Shown here piece after piece: positions 52,704-61,806 of a DNA stretch of 64,000 nucleotides. A program made the position numbers and the translations under genes. The notes under the pieces are model-generated. The model worked only from the letters and a program-made list of their open reading frames with translations, ran no database searches and was not told the origin of the DNA. Origin of the DNA: Nitrospira defluvii (GTDB lineage: Bacteria; Nitrospirota; Nitrospiria; Nitrospirales; Nitrospiraceae); assembly GCF_905220995.1 (NCBI RefSeq), contig NZ_CAJNBJ010000001.1, positions 124,001 through 188,000 on the forward strand, read 5' to 3'. Every line of letters begins with the position of its first letter. Position 1 is the first letter of the stretch.

Positions 52704-52732
52704 TTGACACGCAGAAAGTCGGTCAGTACTAT
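52704..52732 (+). promoter_or_regulatory. Strong sigma-70 promoter of the gap operon
   Basis: Consensus TTGACA (52704-52709) and TACTAT (52727-52732), 17 bases apart. The start of transcription should fall near 52739, 45 bases before the gap ATG. Confidence 0.75.
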
Positions 52733-52771
52733 CGCCTCAGATTCACTCAGTTCAACCCGTTTAATTCTTGA

Positions 52772-53791
<1,020 letters not shown>

Positions 53792-53886
53792 ACTGACTCC
53801 CACACATCGCGCTTTTCTGACGTGCAGCACGGGCCGGAGCTGCCAACAACCGGCGCGGAACACCCGGGAAAGGAGTAGGCTCTGCC

Positions 53887-55086
53887 ATGAATATTCGCAA
53901 ACGAATTATCGAAGATCTTCAGCTTCGCGGGAAGCGCGTAATTATTCGCGCCGATTACAATGTCCCGCTCGATGATTCGTTGCAGATCACTGACGACACG
54001 AGGATCCGATCAACGCTTCCCACCATCAACCGAGCCGTTGACGAGGGAGCGAAGGTGATCCTGTGCTCTCACCTCGGCAGACCGAAGGGGAAATTTGATC
54101 CGAAATTCAGCCTGGCTCCTGTTGCCAAACGCCTCCAGCGCTTGCTGGGCAAAGAAGTGACGTTTGCCCCTGACTGCATCGGCGCCGCCGTCGAAGGCCT
54201 CGTCGCCAAAATGCAGCCGGGCGATGTCATGTTGCTGGAAAATCTCCGGTTTCACCCCGAAGAGGAGAAGAACGACGAAGCATTTTCCAAGGCCCTCGCC
54301 TCACTCGCTGATGTCTATATCAACGATGCTTTCGGTGCGGCGCACCGGGCTCATGCCTCCACTGTCGGCATCACGAAATACATTCCCGAGGCAGCGGCGG
54401 GCTATCTCCTCAAGAAGGAAATCGAGTATCTCGAAGGAGCCGTGGAAAATCCGGTGCGGCCCTTTGTGGCCATTCTCGGAGGGGCCAAGGTATCAGGCAA
54501 AATCGGCGTCATCGAGAATCTCGGCAAGAAAGTCGACAAGGTCATTATCGGCGGCGGTATGGCCTTTACCTTTTTGAAGGCGATGGGACTTGAGATCGGT
54601 CAGTCACTGGTTGAAAACGACATGCTCGATTTCGCCAAAGGCGTCCAAGACCATGCTTTTTCCAGCGGCGTGAAGTTTTACCTACCGGTGGACTGTGTCG
54701 TTGCCGCCAGTCGCGAACCGGGCGCCGAAACAAAGATCGTTCCGGTTCAAGAAATTCCCAAAGGTTGGTATGGGCTGGATATCGGGCCGGCCTCCGTCAA
54801 ACTGTTCTCGGAAGCCGTTCAGGACGCTAAAACCATTCTGTGGAACGGTCCCATGGGCATGTTTGAGGTAGATGCCTTCGCACGAGGGACTCTGGCCATG
54901 GCCCATTCGGTCGCCAACGCCTACGCGCTGACCATTGTCGGCGGCGGTGAAACGGCTCTGGCCATCCACCGTGCGGGGGAATCTGAAAGCATCTCGTTCA
55001 TCTCGACCGGTGGTGGAGCCGCGCTGGAGCTGCTCGAAGGGAAAACCCTCCCGGGACTTGCTGCGCTTCCCAATCGACAGGCGTAA
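53887..55086 (+). CDS. pgk: Phosphoglycerate kinase
   Basis: Protein of 399 residues, standard length. ADYNVPLDD and LCSHLGRPKGKFDPKFSL (substrate-binding), LLENLRFHPEEEKND, YINDAFGAAHRAHAS, FVAILGGAKVSGKIGVIENL, and the C-terminal GGGETALAIHRAGES and STGGGAALELLEGK nucleotide loops. It catalyses 1,3-bisphosphoglycerate + ADP to 3-phosphoglycerate + ATP. It lies 95 bases after gap with an AAGGAG site. Confidence 0.95.
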   Translation: MNIRKRIIEDLQLRGKRVIIRADYNVPLDDSLQITDDTRIRSTLPTINRAVDEGAKVILCSHLGRPKGKFDPKFSLAPVAKRLQRLLGKEVTFAPDCIGAAVEGLVAKMQPGDVMLLENLRFHPEEEKNDEAFSKALASLADVYINDAFGAAHRAHASTVGITKYIPEAAAGYLLKKEIEYLEGAVENPVRPFVAILGGAKVSGKIGVIENLGKKVDKVIIGGGMAFTFLKAMGLEIGQSLVENDMLDFAKGVQDHAFSSGVKFYLPVDCVVAASREPGAETKIVPVQEIPKGWYGLDIGPASVKLFSEAVQDAKTILWNGPMGMFEVDAFARGTLAMAHSVANAYALTIVGGGETALAIHRAGESESISFISTGGGAALELLEGKTLPGLAALPNRQA

Positions 55087-55122
55087 CGATATCCTTCGCC
55101 CGCTCTTCCCGATAGAGGCTTC

Positions 55123-55905
55123 GTGAGAACACGTTTCATCGTCGGCAACTGGAAAATGAACAAGACGGCCACCGAAGCCGTGGCCTTTGTCCATCGCCTC
55201 AAGCAGGAGCTGCCCAGCGTTGAGGGAATCCAGGTCGGGTTCACACCGCCGTTCACAGCCCTACACGCCACACGTGACGCCCTCGCTTCCAACCCGGCTT
55301 TTCTCCTTGGAGCCCAAAACCTACATTGGGAGGAAAAGGGAGCCTTTACCGGCGAAGTCTCAGGCCCCATGCTGAAGGACCTTGGCTGTGAGTTCGTTCT
55401 TGTCGGTCATTCTGAACGTCGCCAGCACTTTGGGGACCAGGATACGTGGACGAACAGGAAAGTCCTGGCAGCCCTCCGACATGGACTCCGGCCGATTCTG
55501 TGTGTGGGAGAAACGCTCCAGGAACGTGATAGCGAACACACCGACGCCGTCATTGAACGACAGCTTCGGGCCGGACTCGTGGGCGTAGATGATCAGGGAC
55601 TGGCTGCCGTCACGATCGCCTATGAACCGGTGTGGGCCATTGGAACCGGGCGGGCCGCGACGCCACAGCAAGCCGTGCTCGTCCATCGCATGATCCGTCG
55701 AATCATCGGCGAATTAGGCGGAGCGGACAGAGTCCAGCAGTTGAGAATTCTTTATGGCGGCAGCGTCACACCGCAGAACATTGCCGACTTTCTCTCGTTT
55801 GAAGAAATCGATGGGGCCCTGGTCGGCGGGGCTTGTTTAGATCCCCTCTCTTTTGCTACACTCGTCAGAGTCGCGATTAGGGCAACACCCACCAGGACCG
55901 CATAA
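55123..55905 (+). CDS. tpiA: Triosephosphate isomerase
   Basis: Protein of 260 residues from GTG 55123, with AGAGG upstream. NWKMNKT (residues 9-15) holds the catalytic Lys. VGHSERR carries the catalytic His and AYEPVWAIGTG the Glu. LYGGSVTPQN and the GALVGGACL phosphate-binding end complete the barrel. It interconverts dihydroxyacetone phosphate and glyceraldehyde-3-phosphate. It is 36 bases after pgk and six before secG. Confidence 0.95.
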   Translation: MRTRFIVGNWKMNKTATEAVAFVHRLKQELPSVEGIQVGFTPPFTALHATRDALASNPAFLLGAQNLHWEEKGAFTGEVSGPMLKDLGCEFVLVGHSERRQHFGDQDTWTNRKVLAALRHGLRPILCVGETLQERDSEHTDAVIERQLRAGLVGVDDQGLAAVTIAYEPVWAIGTGRAATPQQAVLVHRMIRRIIGELGGADRVQQLRILYGGSVTPQNIADFLSFEEIDGALVGGACLDPLSFATLVRVAIRATPTRTA

Positions 55906-55911
55906 ATACCT

Positions 55912-56265
55912 ATGTATACTCTCCTCATTATTGTTCATGTCATTGTCTGCCTACTCATGATTGGAGCAATTTTGCTGCAATCGGGTAAGGGTGCCGAGAT
56001 TGGTGCGGCCTTCGGCGGTTCCAGCCAGACCGTATTCGGCAGCCGAGGTCCTGCGAACTTCCTGAGCAAATTTACGGTTATCACCGCTTTCGTGTTCATG
56101 TTCACCTCGTTGTCTCTGGCCATCCTGGCAAAAGATCGAACCTTCTCCTCCACCGTCATCGACCTGAACAAGAAATCGGCTACAACGCCCCCTAGCTCGA
56201 CATCCACCGACAGTAGCTCCGCTCCTGCGAAAGAATCACATTCCTCCGGCGAAGGATCCCACTAA
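55912..56265 (+). CDS. secG: Preprotein translocase subunit SecG
   Basis: Protein of 117 residues. Two TM helices: residues about 3-21 and about 55-75, with the SecG linker LLQSGKGAEIGAAFGGSSQTVFGSRGPANFLSKFT between. A Ser/Thr-rich C-terminal tail is typical for this gene in several phyla. It joins SecY and SecE in the membrane channel. It lies six bases after tpiA, the common tpiA-secG order. No clear RBS; likely coupled to tpiA translation. Confidence 0.92.
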   Translation: MYTLLIIVHVIVCLLMIGAILLQSGKGAEIGAAFGGSSQTVFGSRGPANFLSKFTVITAFVFMFTSLSLAILAKDRTFSSTVIDLNKKSATTPPSSTSTDSSSAPAKESHSSGEGSH

Positions 56266-56635
56266 GCTTTCAGTTCCTATCGCTCAATCCCTCCCACGAT
56301 CGATGCTCGAGTGGACTCGTAATCTCGGGTGCCGCCTCTAGCGATCACTTTAGACCATAAAACTACACAACGGTTCTCAGGAATGAGAACGCTGCTTGTC
56401 GCGGAACAGCCGGCACGTTTGACTCCAAAGCAGGGAACTGAGGCGGGAGAATCCTGAAACACCTCCCTGAAGAGCACCCTAGTAGAGAATTCCGCCAATT
56501 TTTACAAAGGGACGGGAGCGCGCGACCAAGACGCCGGCTGTGCCGAAGATGCGTGAACAGAAACCGGGGGATGACGATGTTGCCAAGATTCAGGCAACTC
56601 TTGGGGCAAGAGGGGAAGAACGTTCCAAAAGATGG
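56266..56635 (+). other. 370-base region between convergent secG and ilvE
   Basis: No gene with an RBS is seen. It holds a GNRA-type hairpin (56374-56391). tRNA-like fragments were examined and rejected. No T-rich terminator is evident. Confidence 0.5.
56374..56391 (+). other. Perfect 7-bp hairpin with GGAA tetraloop
   Basis: GTTCTCA (56374-56380), loop GGAA, TGAGAAC (56385-56391). A GNRA-type loop suggests folded RNA or a terminator part. It lies about 110 bases after the secG stop. Confidence 0.45.
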
Positions 56636-57550
56636 CTACACAGGGGTCAGCCAATGACGATGAGCGGGATCTATTCCGCCCACCACGTCAAAAAATGCCT
56701 TTTGTAAGGTTTTGGTGATGGGACCAGGAGTTCCTGTACCGATGCTCCGCTGATCGATCTCCGTCACCGGCGTAAGTTCTGCCGCGGTACCGGTCACAAA
56801 CACTTCTTCGGCCACGTACATTTCGTCACGAGTGAATCGCTCCTCAACCACCGGAATCTGACGCTCTTTGGCCAGTTGAAGAATTGAATTTCGCGTGATC
56901 CCCTCCAAGATCGAGGTGAGCGGTGTCGTTTTCAAGACTCCGCGTCGCACGATGAACACATTCTCCCCTGTGCCTTCTGCGACATACCCTTCGGGATCCA
57001 GCATGATGGCTTCATCGTATCCGTCGGCTTTGACTTCGCGCTTGGCGAGTATGGAATTCACGTAGTAGCCGGAAATCTTCCCGCGGGTCATCGAAACATT
57101 CACATGGTGGCGTGTAAACGAAGACACTCGCGCCCGAATCCCCTTCGCCAGCGCTTCATCACCGAGATACGTTCCCCACTTCCATGCGGCAATGCTTACG
57201 TTGATGGGATTCTCACCGGGATAGAGCCCCATGGCTCCATAGCCGATATACACCAGCGGACGGATGTAACAAGCTTCGAGCTTGTTGACCCTGACGGTTT
57301 CAACAATAGCTTCGGTAATTTGCTTCCGATCATAAGGTATCTGCATCAGCCCGATGTGTGCCGACTCAAATAGCCGATCCACATGCTCGGGCAGTCTAAA
57401 AATAGCCGACCCATTCTGCCCCTTGTAGCACCGGATCCCTTCAAAGGCTGCCAGGCCATAGTGCAGTGAATGGGTGAGTACGTGAACTTGCGCATCGGCC
57501 CACGCGACAAATTTTCCGTCCATCCATATTTTTTCGCTAGTTTGTAACAT
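56636..57550 (-). CDS. ilvE: Branched-chain amino acid aminotransferase
   Basis: Protein of 304 residues. Fold-type IV PLP enzyme: KIWMDGKFVAWADAQVHVLTHSLHYGLAAFEGIRCY, PLP Lys in SGYYVNSILAKREVKADGYDEAIMLD, and GEVFVTGTAAELTPV-like YVAEEVFVTGTAAELTPVTEID. It transfers amino groups to branched-chain 2-oxo acids. The ATG lies seven bases from a strong -10 box (57558-57563), so the message is probably leaderless. Confidence 0.94.
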   Translation of the reverse strand: MLQTSEKIWMDGKFVAWADAQVHVLTHSLHYGLAAFEGIRCYKGQNGSAIFRLPEHVDRLFESAHIGLMQIPYDRKQITEAIVETVRVNKLEACYIRPLVYIGYGAMGLYPGENPINVSIAAWKWGTYLGDEALAKGIRARVSSFTRHHVNVSMTRGKISGYYVNSILAKREVKADGYDEAIMLDPEGYVAEGTGENVFIVRRGVLKTTPLTSILEGITRNSILQLAKERQIPVVEERFTRDEMYVAEEVFVTGTAAELTPVTEIDQRSIGTGTPGPITKTLQKAFFDVVGGIDPAHRHWLTPV

Positions 57551-57557
57551 GGGGCGG

Positions 57558-57587
57558 ATATTACCAGCGCCTCGCGATGAGCGTCAA
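57558..57587 (-). promoter_or_regulatory. Strong promoter of ilvE with start at or next to the ATG
   Basis: Minus-strand TTGACG (57582-57587) and TAATAT (57558-57563) are 18 bases apart. The ATG at 57550 is seven bases downstream of the -10 box and no Shine-Dalgarno sequence precedes it. Confidence 0.65.
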
Positions 57588-57697
57588 GGCGGCATCGCCG
57601 GCCACCAACGCAGCACTCAGCATCATGCACAGGCAGAGTGACACTCCGGCGCATCGCATCACACAAGAGCGCAGCGGTTCTGCGCATGCACTTATTC

Positions 57698-57726
57698 TTG
57701 ACACCCCCTCGATCCCTATGATAAAC
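57698..57726 (+). promoter_or_regulatory. Promoter of the ribosomal rplU operon
   Basis: TTGACA (57698-57703) is followed after 17 bases by ATAAAC (57721-57726); TGATAA two bases earlier is an alternative -10. It is close to the ATG at 57761. Confidence 0.45.
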
Positions 57727-57760
57727 ACCCACGTTCTGCTGACGAGGAGAAGAAACGAAC

Positions 57761-58075
57761 ATGTACGCTATTATCGAAACAGGCGGGAAACAGTATCGAG
57801 TGGAAGCAGGGACCGTGCTCCAAGTGGAGTCACTTCCCGGCGAGGTCGGGCATTCAGTGCAGATCGATAAGGTTCGACTACTGCACGGAGATGGCGGCCT
57901 GGTAGTGGGTCAACCGGTGGTTGCCGGAGCAACAGTGACGGCGGAAATTCTTCGCCAAGGACGCACCCGCTCCATCACGATCTTCAAGAAACAACGTCGC
58001 AAAAATTATCGGCGAACCAGGGGCCACCGGCAAGGCTTCACGCAGCTGCGGGTCACCGGGATTGAAACGAAGTAA
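57761..58075 (+). CDS. rplU: Ribosomal protein bL21
   Basis: Protein of 104 residues. Starts MYAIIETGGKQYRVE, with KQRRKNYRRTRGHRQGFTQLRV at the C-terminus. Binds 23S rRNA in the large subunit. GAGGAGAAGAAACGAAC precedes the ATG. rplU and rpmA are 22 bases apart and form a typical pair with obgE downstream. Confidence 0.97.
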   Translation: MYAIIETGGKQYRVEAGTVLQVESLPGEVGHSVQIDKVRLLHGDGGLVVGQPVVAGATVTAEILRQGRTRSITIFKKQRRKNYRRTRGHRQGFTQLRVTGIETK

Positions 58076-58097
58076 CGCCTCGTAAGGAGAGTTTGCC

Positions 58098-58361
58098 ATG
58101 GCAACAAACAAAGGCGGCGGTTCCACACGGAACGGCCGTGACAGTAATCCACAGTACCTCGGCGTCAAAGCCTACGGGGGAGAGACGATCAAGGCCGGAT
58201 CCATCATTGTGCGCCAGCGCGGCACGAAGTTTTTTCCTGGTCTGAACGTGGGGTTAGGTCGCGACCATACCCTCTATGCCTATGTATCCGGTGTCGTGAA
58301 GTTTGAAGGTGGCCGTGGCCGACAGAAGGTCAGCGTTTATCCCGTGACCGCAAAGGCCTGA
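58098..58361 (+). CDS. rpmA: Ribosomal protein bL27
   Basis: Protein of 87 residues. Starts [29 protein letters not shown], the family hallmark. It has no N-terminal cleaved extension like that of Firmicutes. Binds near the peptidyl-transferase centre of the large subunit. AAGGAGAGTTTGCC precedes the ATG. Confidence 0.97.
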   Translation: MATNKGGGSTRNGRDSNPQYLGVKAYGGETIKAGSIIVRQRGTKFFPGLNVGLGRDHTLYAYVSGVVKFEGGRGRQKVSVYPVTAKA

Positions 58362-58488
58362 CTTCTCTTCAGTCCCGACCACGATTCCTGCGGAACTGGT
58401 ACCCTTCATTCACGCAACGCCCCCATGAGCCGGCGGATACGGTATACTCCTGGTTCTGAATAACTTCGCCGGCTGAGGGGACGTTGCG

Positions 58489-59520
58489 ATGTCCACATTT
58501 GTCGATCAAGCCCAGATTCTCGTGAAGGCTGGCGAAGGCGGTCACGGCGCCTGCAGCTTTCGTCGCGAAAAATTCGTACCCCGTGGCGGCCCAGACGGCG
58601 GGGACGGAGGAGACGGCGGCAGCGTCCTCGTCCAGGCCACGACTCGCCTCTCCACCCTACTCGATCTTCGCTACCAAAAGCACTATGAAGCAGAGAAGGG
58701 CGAGGGCGGCGGCGGTAGCAACTGCCATGGCCGGCGCGGAACCGACGTCCTCATTCCTGTTCCAGTCGGTACCATGGTATTCGACGCAAACACGCAGGAA
58801 CTTCTTGCCGACCTGACGGCAGACGGCGACAGTTGCGTCGTTGCCAAGGGAGGTCGGGGGGGGCGAGGCAACACCCAATTCGCCAGCTCCACCAACCGCG
58901 TCCCGACTCAGTTTGAGCCGGGCACTCCTGGCGAAGAGCGTCTGCTTCGACTCGATCTCAAACTCCTGGCGGATGTCGGCTTGGTCGGGTATCCGAACGC
59001 CGGGAAATCCACGTTCATCGCCGCCGTCTCCGCTGCACGGCCCAAGATTGCCGACTACCCCTTTACGACCCTCACGCCGAACCTTGGCGTGGTCCGATCG
59101 AGCGGGGAGCATACCTTTGTCATAGCGGACATTCCCGGTTTGATCGAGGGGGCGCATGAAGGCAAAGGCCTCGGCTTTCAATTCCTCCGCCATATTGAAC
59201 GCACCAGCCTACTGATTCACATGATCGATGTGTCCGAGTGGGCCACGGAGGACCCGGTCGCCAGCTTGAAAGTCATGCGGCACGAGCTGGCGACGTATGA
59301 TCGCACCCTTGCCGATCGCCCCTACGCGGTGGTAGGCACCAAAATCGACATCAAAGGCGAAGGCAAACGGCTCGAACAGCTCAACAAATACTGCCAACGG
59401 CGCAAAATACGCTTCTTTGCCATCTCGGCCGCCACGCGTGAAGGATTGGACGAGTGCCTGCGCTACATGGGGCAGCAGGTGGAGGCGTTGCGAACAATCC
59501 CGTGCGAGACGAAGTCATAA
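58489..59520 (+). CDS. obgE: GTPase Obg/CgtA
   Basis: Protein of 343 residues: Gly-rich Obg fold (about 1-160, VLVKAGEGGHGACSFRREKFVPRGGPDGGDGGDGG) and a GTPase domain (about 160-343) with G1 GYPNAGKST, G3 DIPGLIEGAH and a G4-like GTKID. No C-terminal extension. It acts in 50S assembly and ribosome stress signalling. TATACT lies near 58443, and GAGGGG is upstream of the ATG. The end overlaps proB by 19 bases. Confidence 0.95.
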   Translation: MSTFVDQAQILVKAGEGGHGACSFRREKFVPRGGPDGGDGGDGGSVLVQATTRLSTLLDLRYQKHYEAEKGEGGGGSNCHGRRGTDVLIPVPVGTMVFDANTQELLADLTADGDSCVVAKGGRGGRGNTQFASSTNRVPTQFEPGTPGEERLLRLDLKLLADVGLVGYPNAGKSTFIAAVSAARPKIADYPFTTLTPNLGVVRSSGEHTFVIADIPGLIEGAHEGKGLGFQFLRHIERTSLLIHMIDVSEWATEDPVASLKVMRHELATYDRTLADRPYAVVGTKIDIKGEGKRLEQLNKYCQRRKIRFFAISAATREGLDECLRYMGQQVEALRTIPCETKS

Positions 59521-60623
59521 CACAAGCCAGACGCGTGGTCGTCAAGATCGGGAGCAGCCTCATTGCCTCGCGCGAAACGGGACTGAGCGCCGAGCGCCTT
59601 GAGCGGCTCGCTAAGGAAATTGCCGAGATACGCGCCCAGGGACGTGAGGTGCTCGTCGTCTCCTCCGGCGCGGTGGTGTCAGGCATCAAAAAACTCGGGT
59701 TGCGCGAATATCCCAAAAGCCTGCCGGTGAAGCAGGCCGCGGCAGCAGTCGGCCAGAGCCGGTTGATGTGGGCCTATGAAAAGGCGTTTGAGCGACTCGA
59801 TCTCCGCGTTGCGCAAGTGCTCCTGACGCATGCAGATCTGGCAGATCGCCGACGTTTTTTGAACGCCAGGCACACCCTGACGACCTTGATTGAATTTGGA
59901 GTCGTTCCCATCATCAACGAAAACGACACCGTTGCCGTTGAAGAAATCCGGGTCGGAGACAACGATACGCTGGCAGCCCAGGTAGCGCATCTTATCGATG
60001 CAGACCTCCTCGTCATTCTCTCGGATGTGGACGGACTGTTCACCGCCGATCCTCGAAAAGATCCCGGCGCGACCTTGATCCCGCTGATTCACGAGATCAC
60101 CGAAGACATTGAACAGCGCGCAGGCCTGTCCTCTACCTTTGAAGGCACCGGGGGCATGGCCACCAAGGTACGAGCGGCGAAAAAGGTGGGCGAATACGGG
60201 GTCCCGACCTTGATCCTCAACGGCACTCACCAACGATTACTCCCAGAGGTGCTGTCCGGACACCCAGGCGGCAGCTTGTTTCTTGGCCGCGAGCGACGCA
60301 TGAACAGCCGGAAACATTGGATTGCGTTTACCTTACGCCCCAGGGGCCAAGTCCAATTGGATCAGGGCGCGGTCGAGGCGCTGGTGCGCAAAGGCAAGAG
60401 TCTTCTGGCCTCGGGGATCCGCGACATCACCGGCCAGTTCGACGCCGGCGACCCAGTCACCTGCACTGGCCCAGACGGCAAGGAATGCGCCAAAGGCCTG
60501 GTGAACTTTTCCTCCGCAATCCTCATCCGCATCAAGGGCCTCAAGACGGCCGATATTCAGAAGATCCCCGGTCTCCAGGAGTACGAAGAGGTCATCCACC
60601 GCGACAATCTGGTGATTCTGTAG
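59502..60623 (+). CDS. proB: Glutamate 5-kinase
   Basis: Protein of 373 residues from GTG 59502; no clear RBS is found, and it overlaps obgE by 19 bases, so translation is likely coupled. VVVKIGSSL kinase loop, VSSGAVVSGIKKLGL, INENDTVAVEEIRVGDNDTLAAQVA, and a C-terminal PUA domain (about 280-373). It phosphorylates glutamate, the first step to proline. The usual partner proA is not in this window. Confidence 0.94.
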   Translation: MRDEVITQARRVVVKIGSSLIASRETGLSAERLERLAKEIAEIRAQGREVLVVSSGAVVSGIKKLGLREYPKSLPVKQAAAAVGQSRLMWAYEKAFERLDLRVAQVLLTHADLADRRRFLNARHTLTTLIEFGVVPIINENDTVAVEEIRVGDNDTLAAQVAHLIDADLLVILSDVDGLFTADPRKDPGATLIPLIHEITEDIEQRAGLSSTFEGTGGMATKVRAAKKVGEYGVPTLILNGTHQRLLPEVLSGHPGGSLFLGRERRMNSRKHWIAFTLRPRGQVQLDQGAVEALVRKGKSLLASGIRDITGQFDAGDPVTCTGPDGKECAKGLVNFSSAILIRIKGLKTADIQKIPGLQEYEEVIHRDNLVIL

Positions 60624-60715
60624 CGCCCGTGGCCTAGCCCGCGCGACGCCGGCATCCCTTGATGTCAATCGAGTACTCGCTTCGCAGAGACCTGAGTTCG
60701 AGTGAGGGGAAGAGC

Positions 60716-61396
60716 GTGCGCCTGGGACTCTTAGGCGGAAGTTTTAATCCCGTCCACCGCTGCCATCTTTCGATCGCACAATCGGCCCGGCAGCTTCTGA
60801 ACCTGGACCGCGTACTGTTCATCCCAACCGGAGATCCTCCGCACAAACAGTCCAGGACGCTCGCCGATGCCCAGCATCGGTACCGCATGGTCGAGCTGGC
60901 AATTCAGGACATTCCTGAATTCGCCCTCACGGATATCGAAATCCGCCGCACCGGCAAATCCTACTCGATCGATACTGTCCGGGCGATTCAGCAAGAATAC
61001 GGCCCGGACACCTCACTGTTTTTCATCATCGGCCTGGATGCATTTTTGGATCTCCCCTCTTGGAAGGAAGCCGGCCTCCTGCTGAAGACCTGCGATTTTG
61101 TCGTGATTTCAAGACCGTCCACCAGGTTTGTGACCCTGGCCTCCGTTCCGTTCTTCAACGAAGTTCCACGAGACAGGCTGGAGGCCTTGGACGCCGCCAC
61201 GCAAGACCGGGCAGACGTGCCCCTGGCCAACGGCCGCATCCTGACCTTCCTTAGACTTCCGCCTTGCGAAAGCTCCGCATCAGAGATCCGCGCCCGCCTT
61301 CGGGACGGCCGTCCACTGGCAAATCTGTTGCCCCCCCTCGTTGAATCCTATATACTTCGCGAGGGGTTATACAGGGAGGACGGTGAGCGTTTCTGA
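60716..61396 (+). CDS. nadD: Nicotinate-nucleotide adenylyltransferase
   Basis: Protein of 226 residues from GTG 60716, with GAGGGG six bases upstream; a longer frame from 60659 has no RBS. GLLGGSFNPVHRCHLSIA holds the HxxH nucleotide-binding motif, with Cys where many members have Gly. RYRMVELAI, SYSIDTV, FIIGLDAFLDLPSWK, FVVISRP and the SASEIR motif near the end are present. It makes deamido-NAD from nicotinate mononucleotide and ATP. It overlaps rsfS by 14 bases. Confidence 0.93.
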   Translation: MRLGLLGGSFNPVHRCHLSIAQSARQLLNLDRVLFIPTGDPPHKQSRTLADAQHRYRMVELAIQDIPEFALTDIEIRRTGKSYSIDTVRAIQQEYGPDTSLFFIIGLDAFLDLPSWKEAGLLLKTCDFVVISRPSTRFVTLASVPFFNEVPRDRLEALDAATQDRADVPLANGRILTFLRLPPCESSASEIRARLRDGRPLANLLPPLVESYILREGLYREDGERF

Positions 61397-61805
61397 ATCA
61401 AAAGCCAAAGCGCTGGCGGTGGCGAGTGCCATCCTGGACAAAAAGGCCACCGACGTTCTGATCCTGCATATTGCCAAACTGACCTCCCTCGCCGATTACT
61501 TAGTCATCGGCTCCGGAGAATCGGAGCGACAGGCACGGGCGATCGCAGACCATGTGAGTGACGTGCTCAAAGCTGAGGGGCATGCGCCGCTCAGCGTCGA
61601 AGGGGCCTCGTCGGCCAAGTGGGTCGTCATAGACTTTGGTGACGTCATCGTCCATATTTTCCAGAAGGATATTCGCGAACACTACGCACTCGAACGACTG
61701 TGGGGCGATGCAGGGCAAGTACGGGTGCCGGAAGAGCGCGCCGTGAAGGCGGCAAAACCGGCACGATCGACAGCACGCCCCGCGCGCACCCGGAAACGGG
61801 TCTAG
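61383..61805 (+). CDS. rsfS: Ribosomal silencing factor RsfS
   Basis: Protein of 140 residues. GTG 61383 is preceded by GGGAGGA, and a longer frame is not supported. The core is ADYLVIGSGESERQARAIADHV, EGASSAKWVVIDFGDVIVHIFQ and REHYALERLWGDA. It binds ribosomal protein uL14 and blocks subunit joining in starvation. The C-terminal 25 residues are basic and low-complexity. It lies just before the TPR protein (one-base gap). Confidence 0.93.
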   Translation: MSVSESKAKALAVASAILDKKATDVLILHIAKLTSLADYLVIGSGESERQARAIADHVSDVLKAEGHAPLSVEGASSAKWVVIDFGDVIVHIFQKDIREHYALERLWGDAGQVRVPEERAVKAAKPARSTARPARTRKRV

Positions 61806-61806
61806 C

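Noticed and set aside
56266-56460. tRNA-like fragments after secG (for example GACTCGTAATCTCG)
   Set aside because: No acceptor-stem pairing or T-loop GTTCRA signature in the right place; not a cloverleaf.
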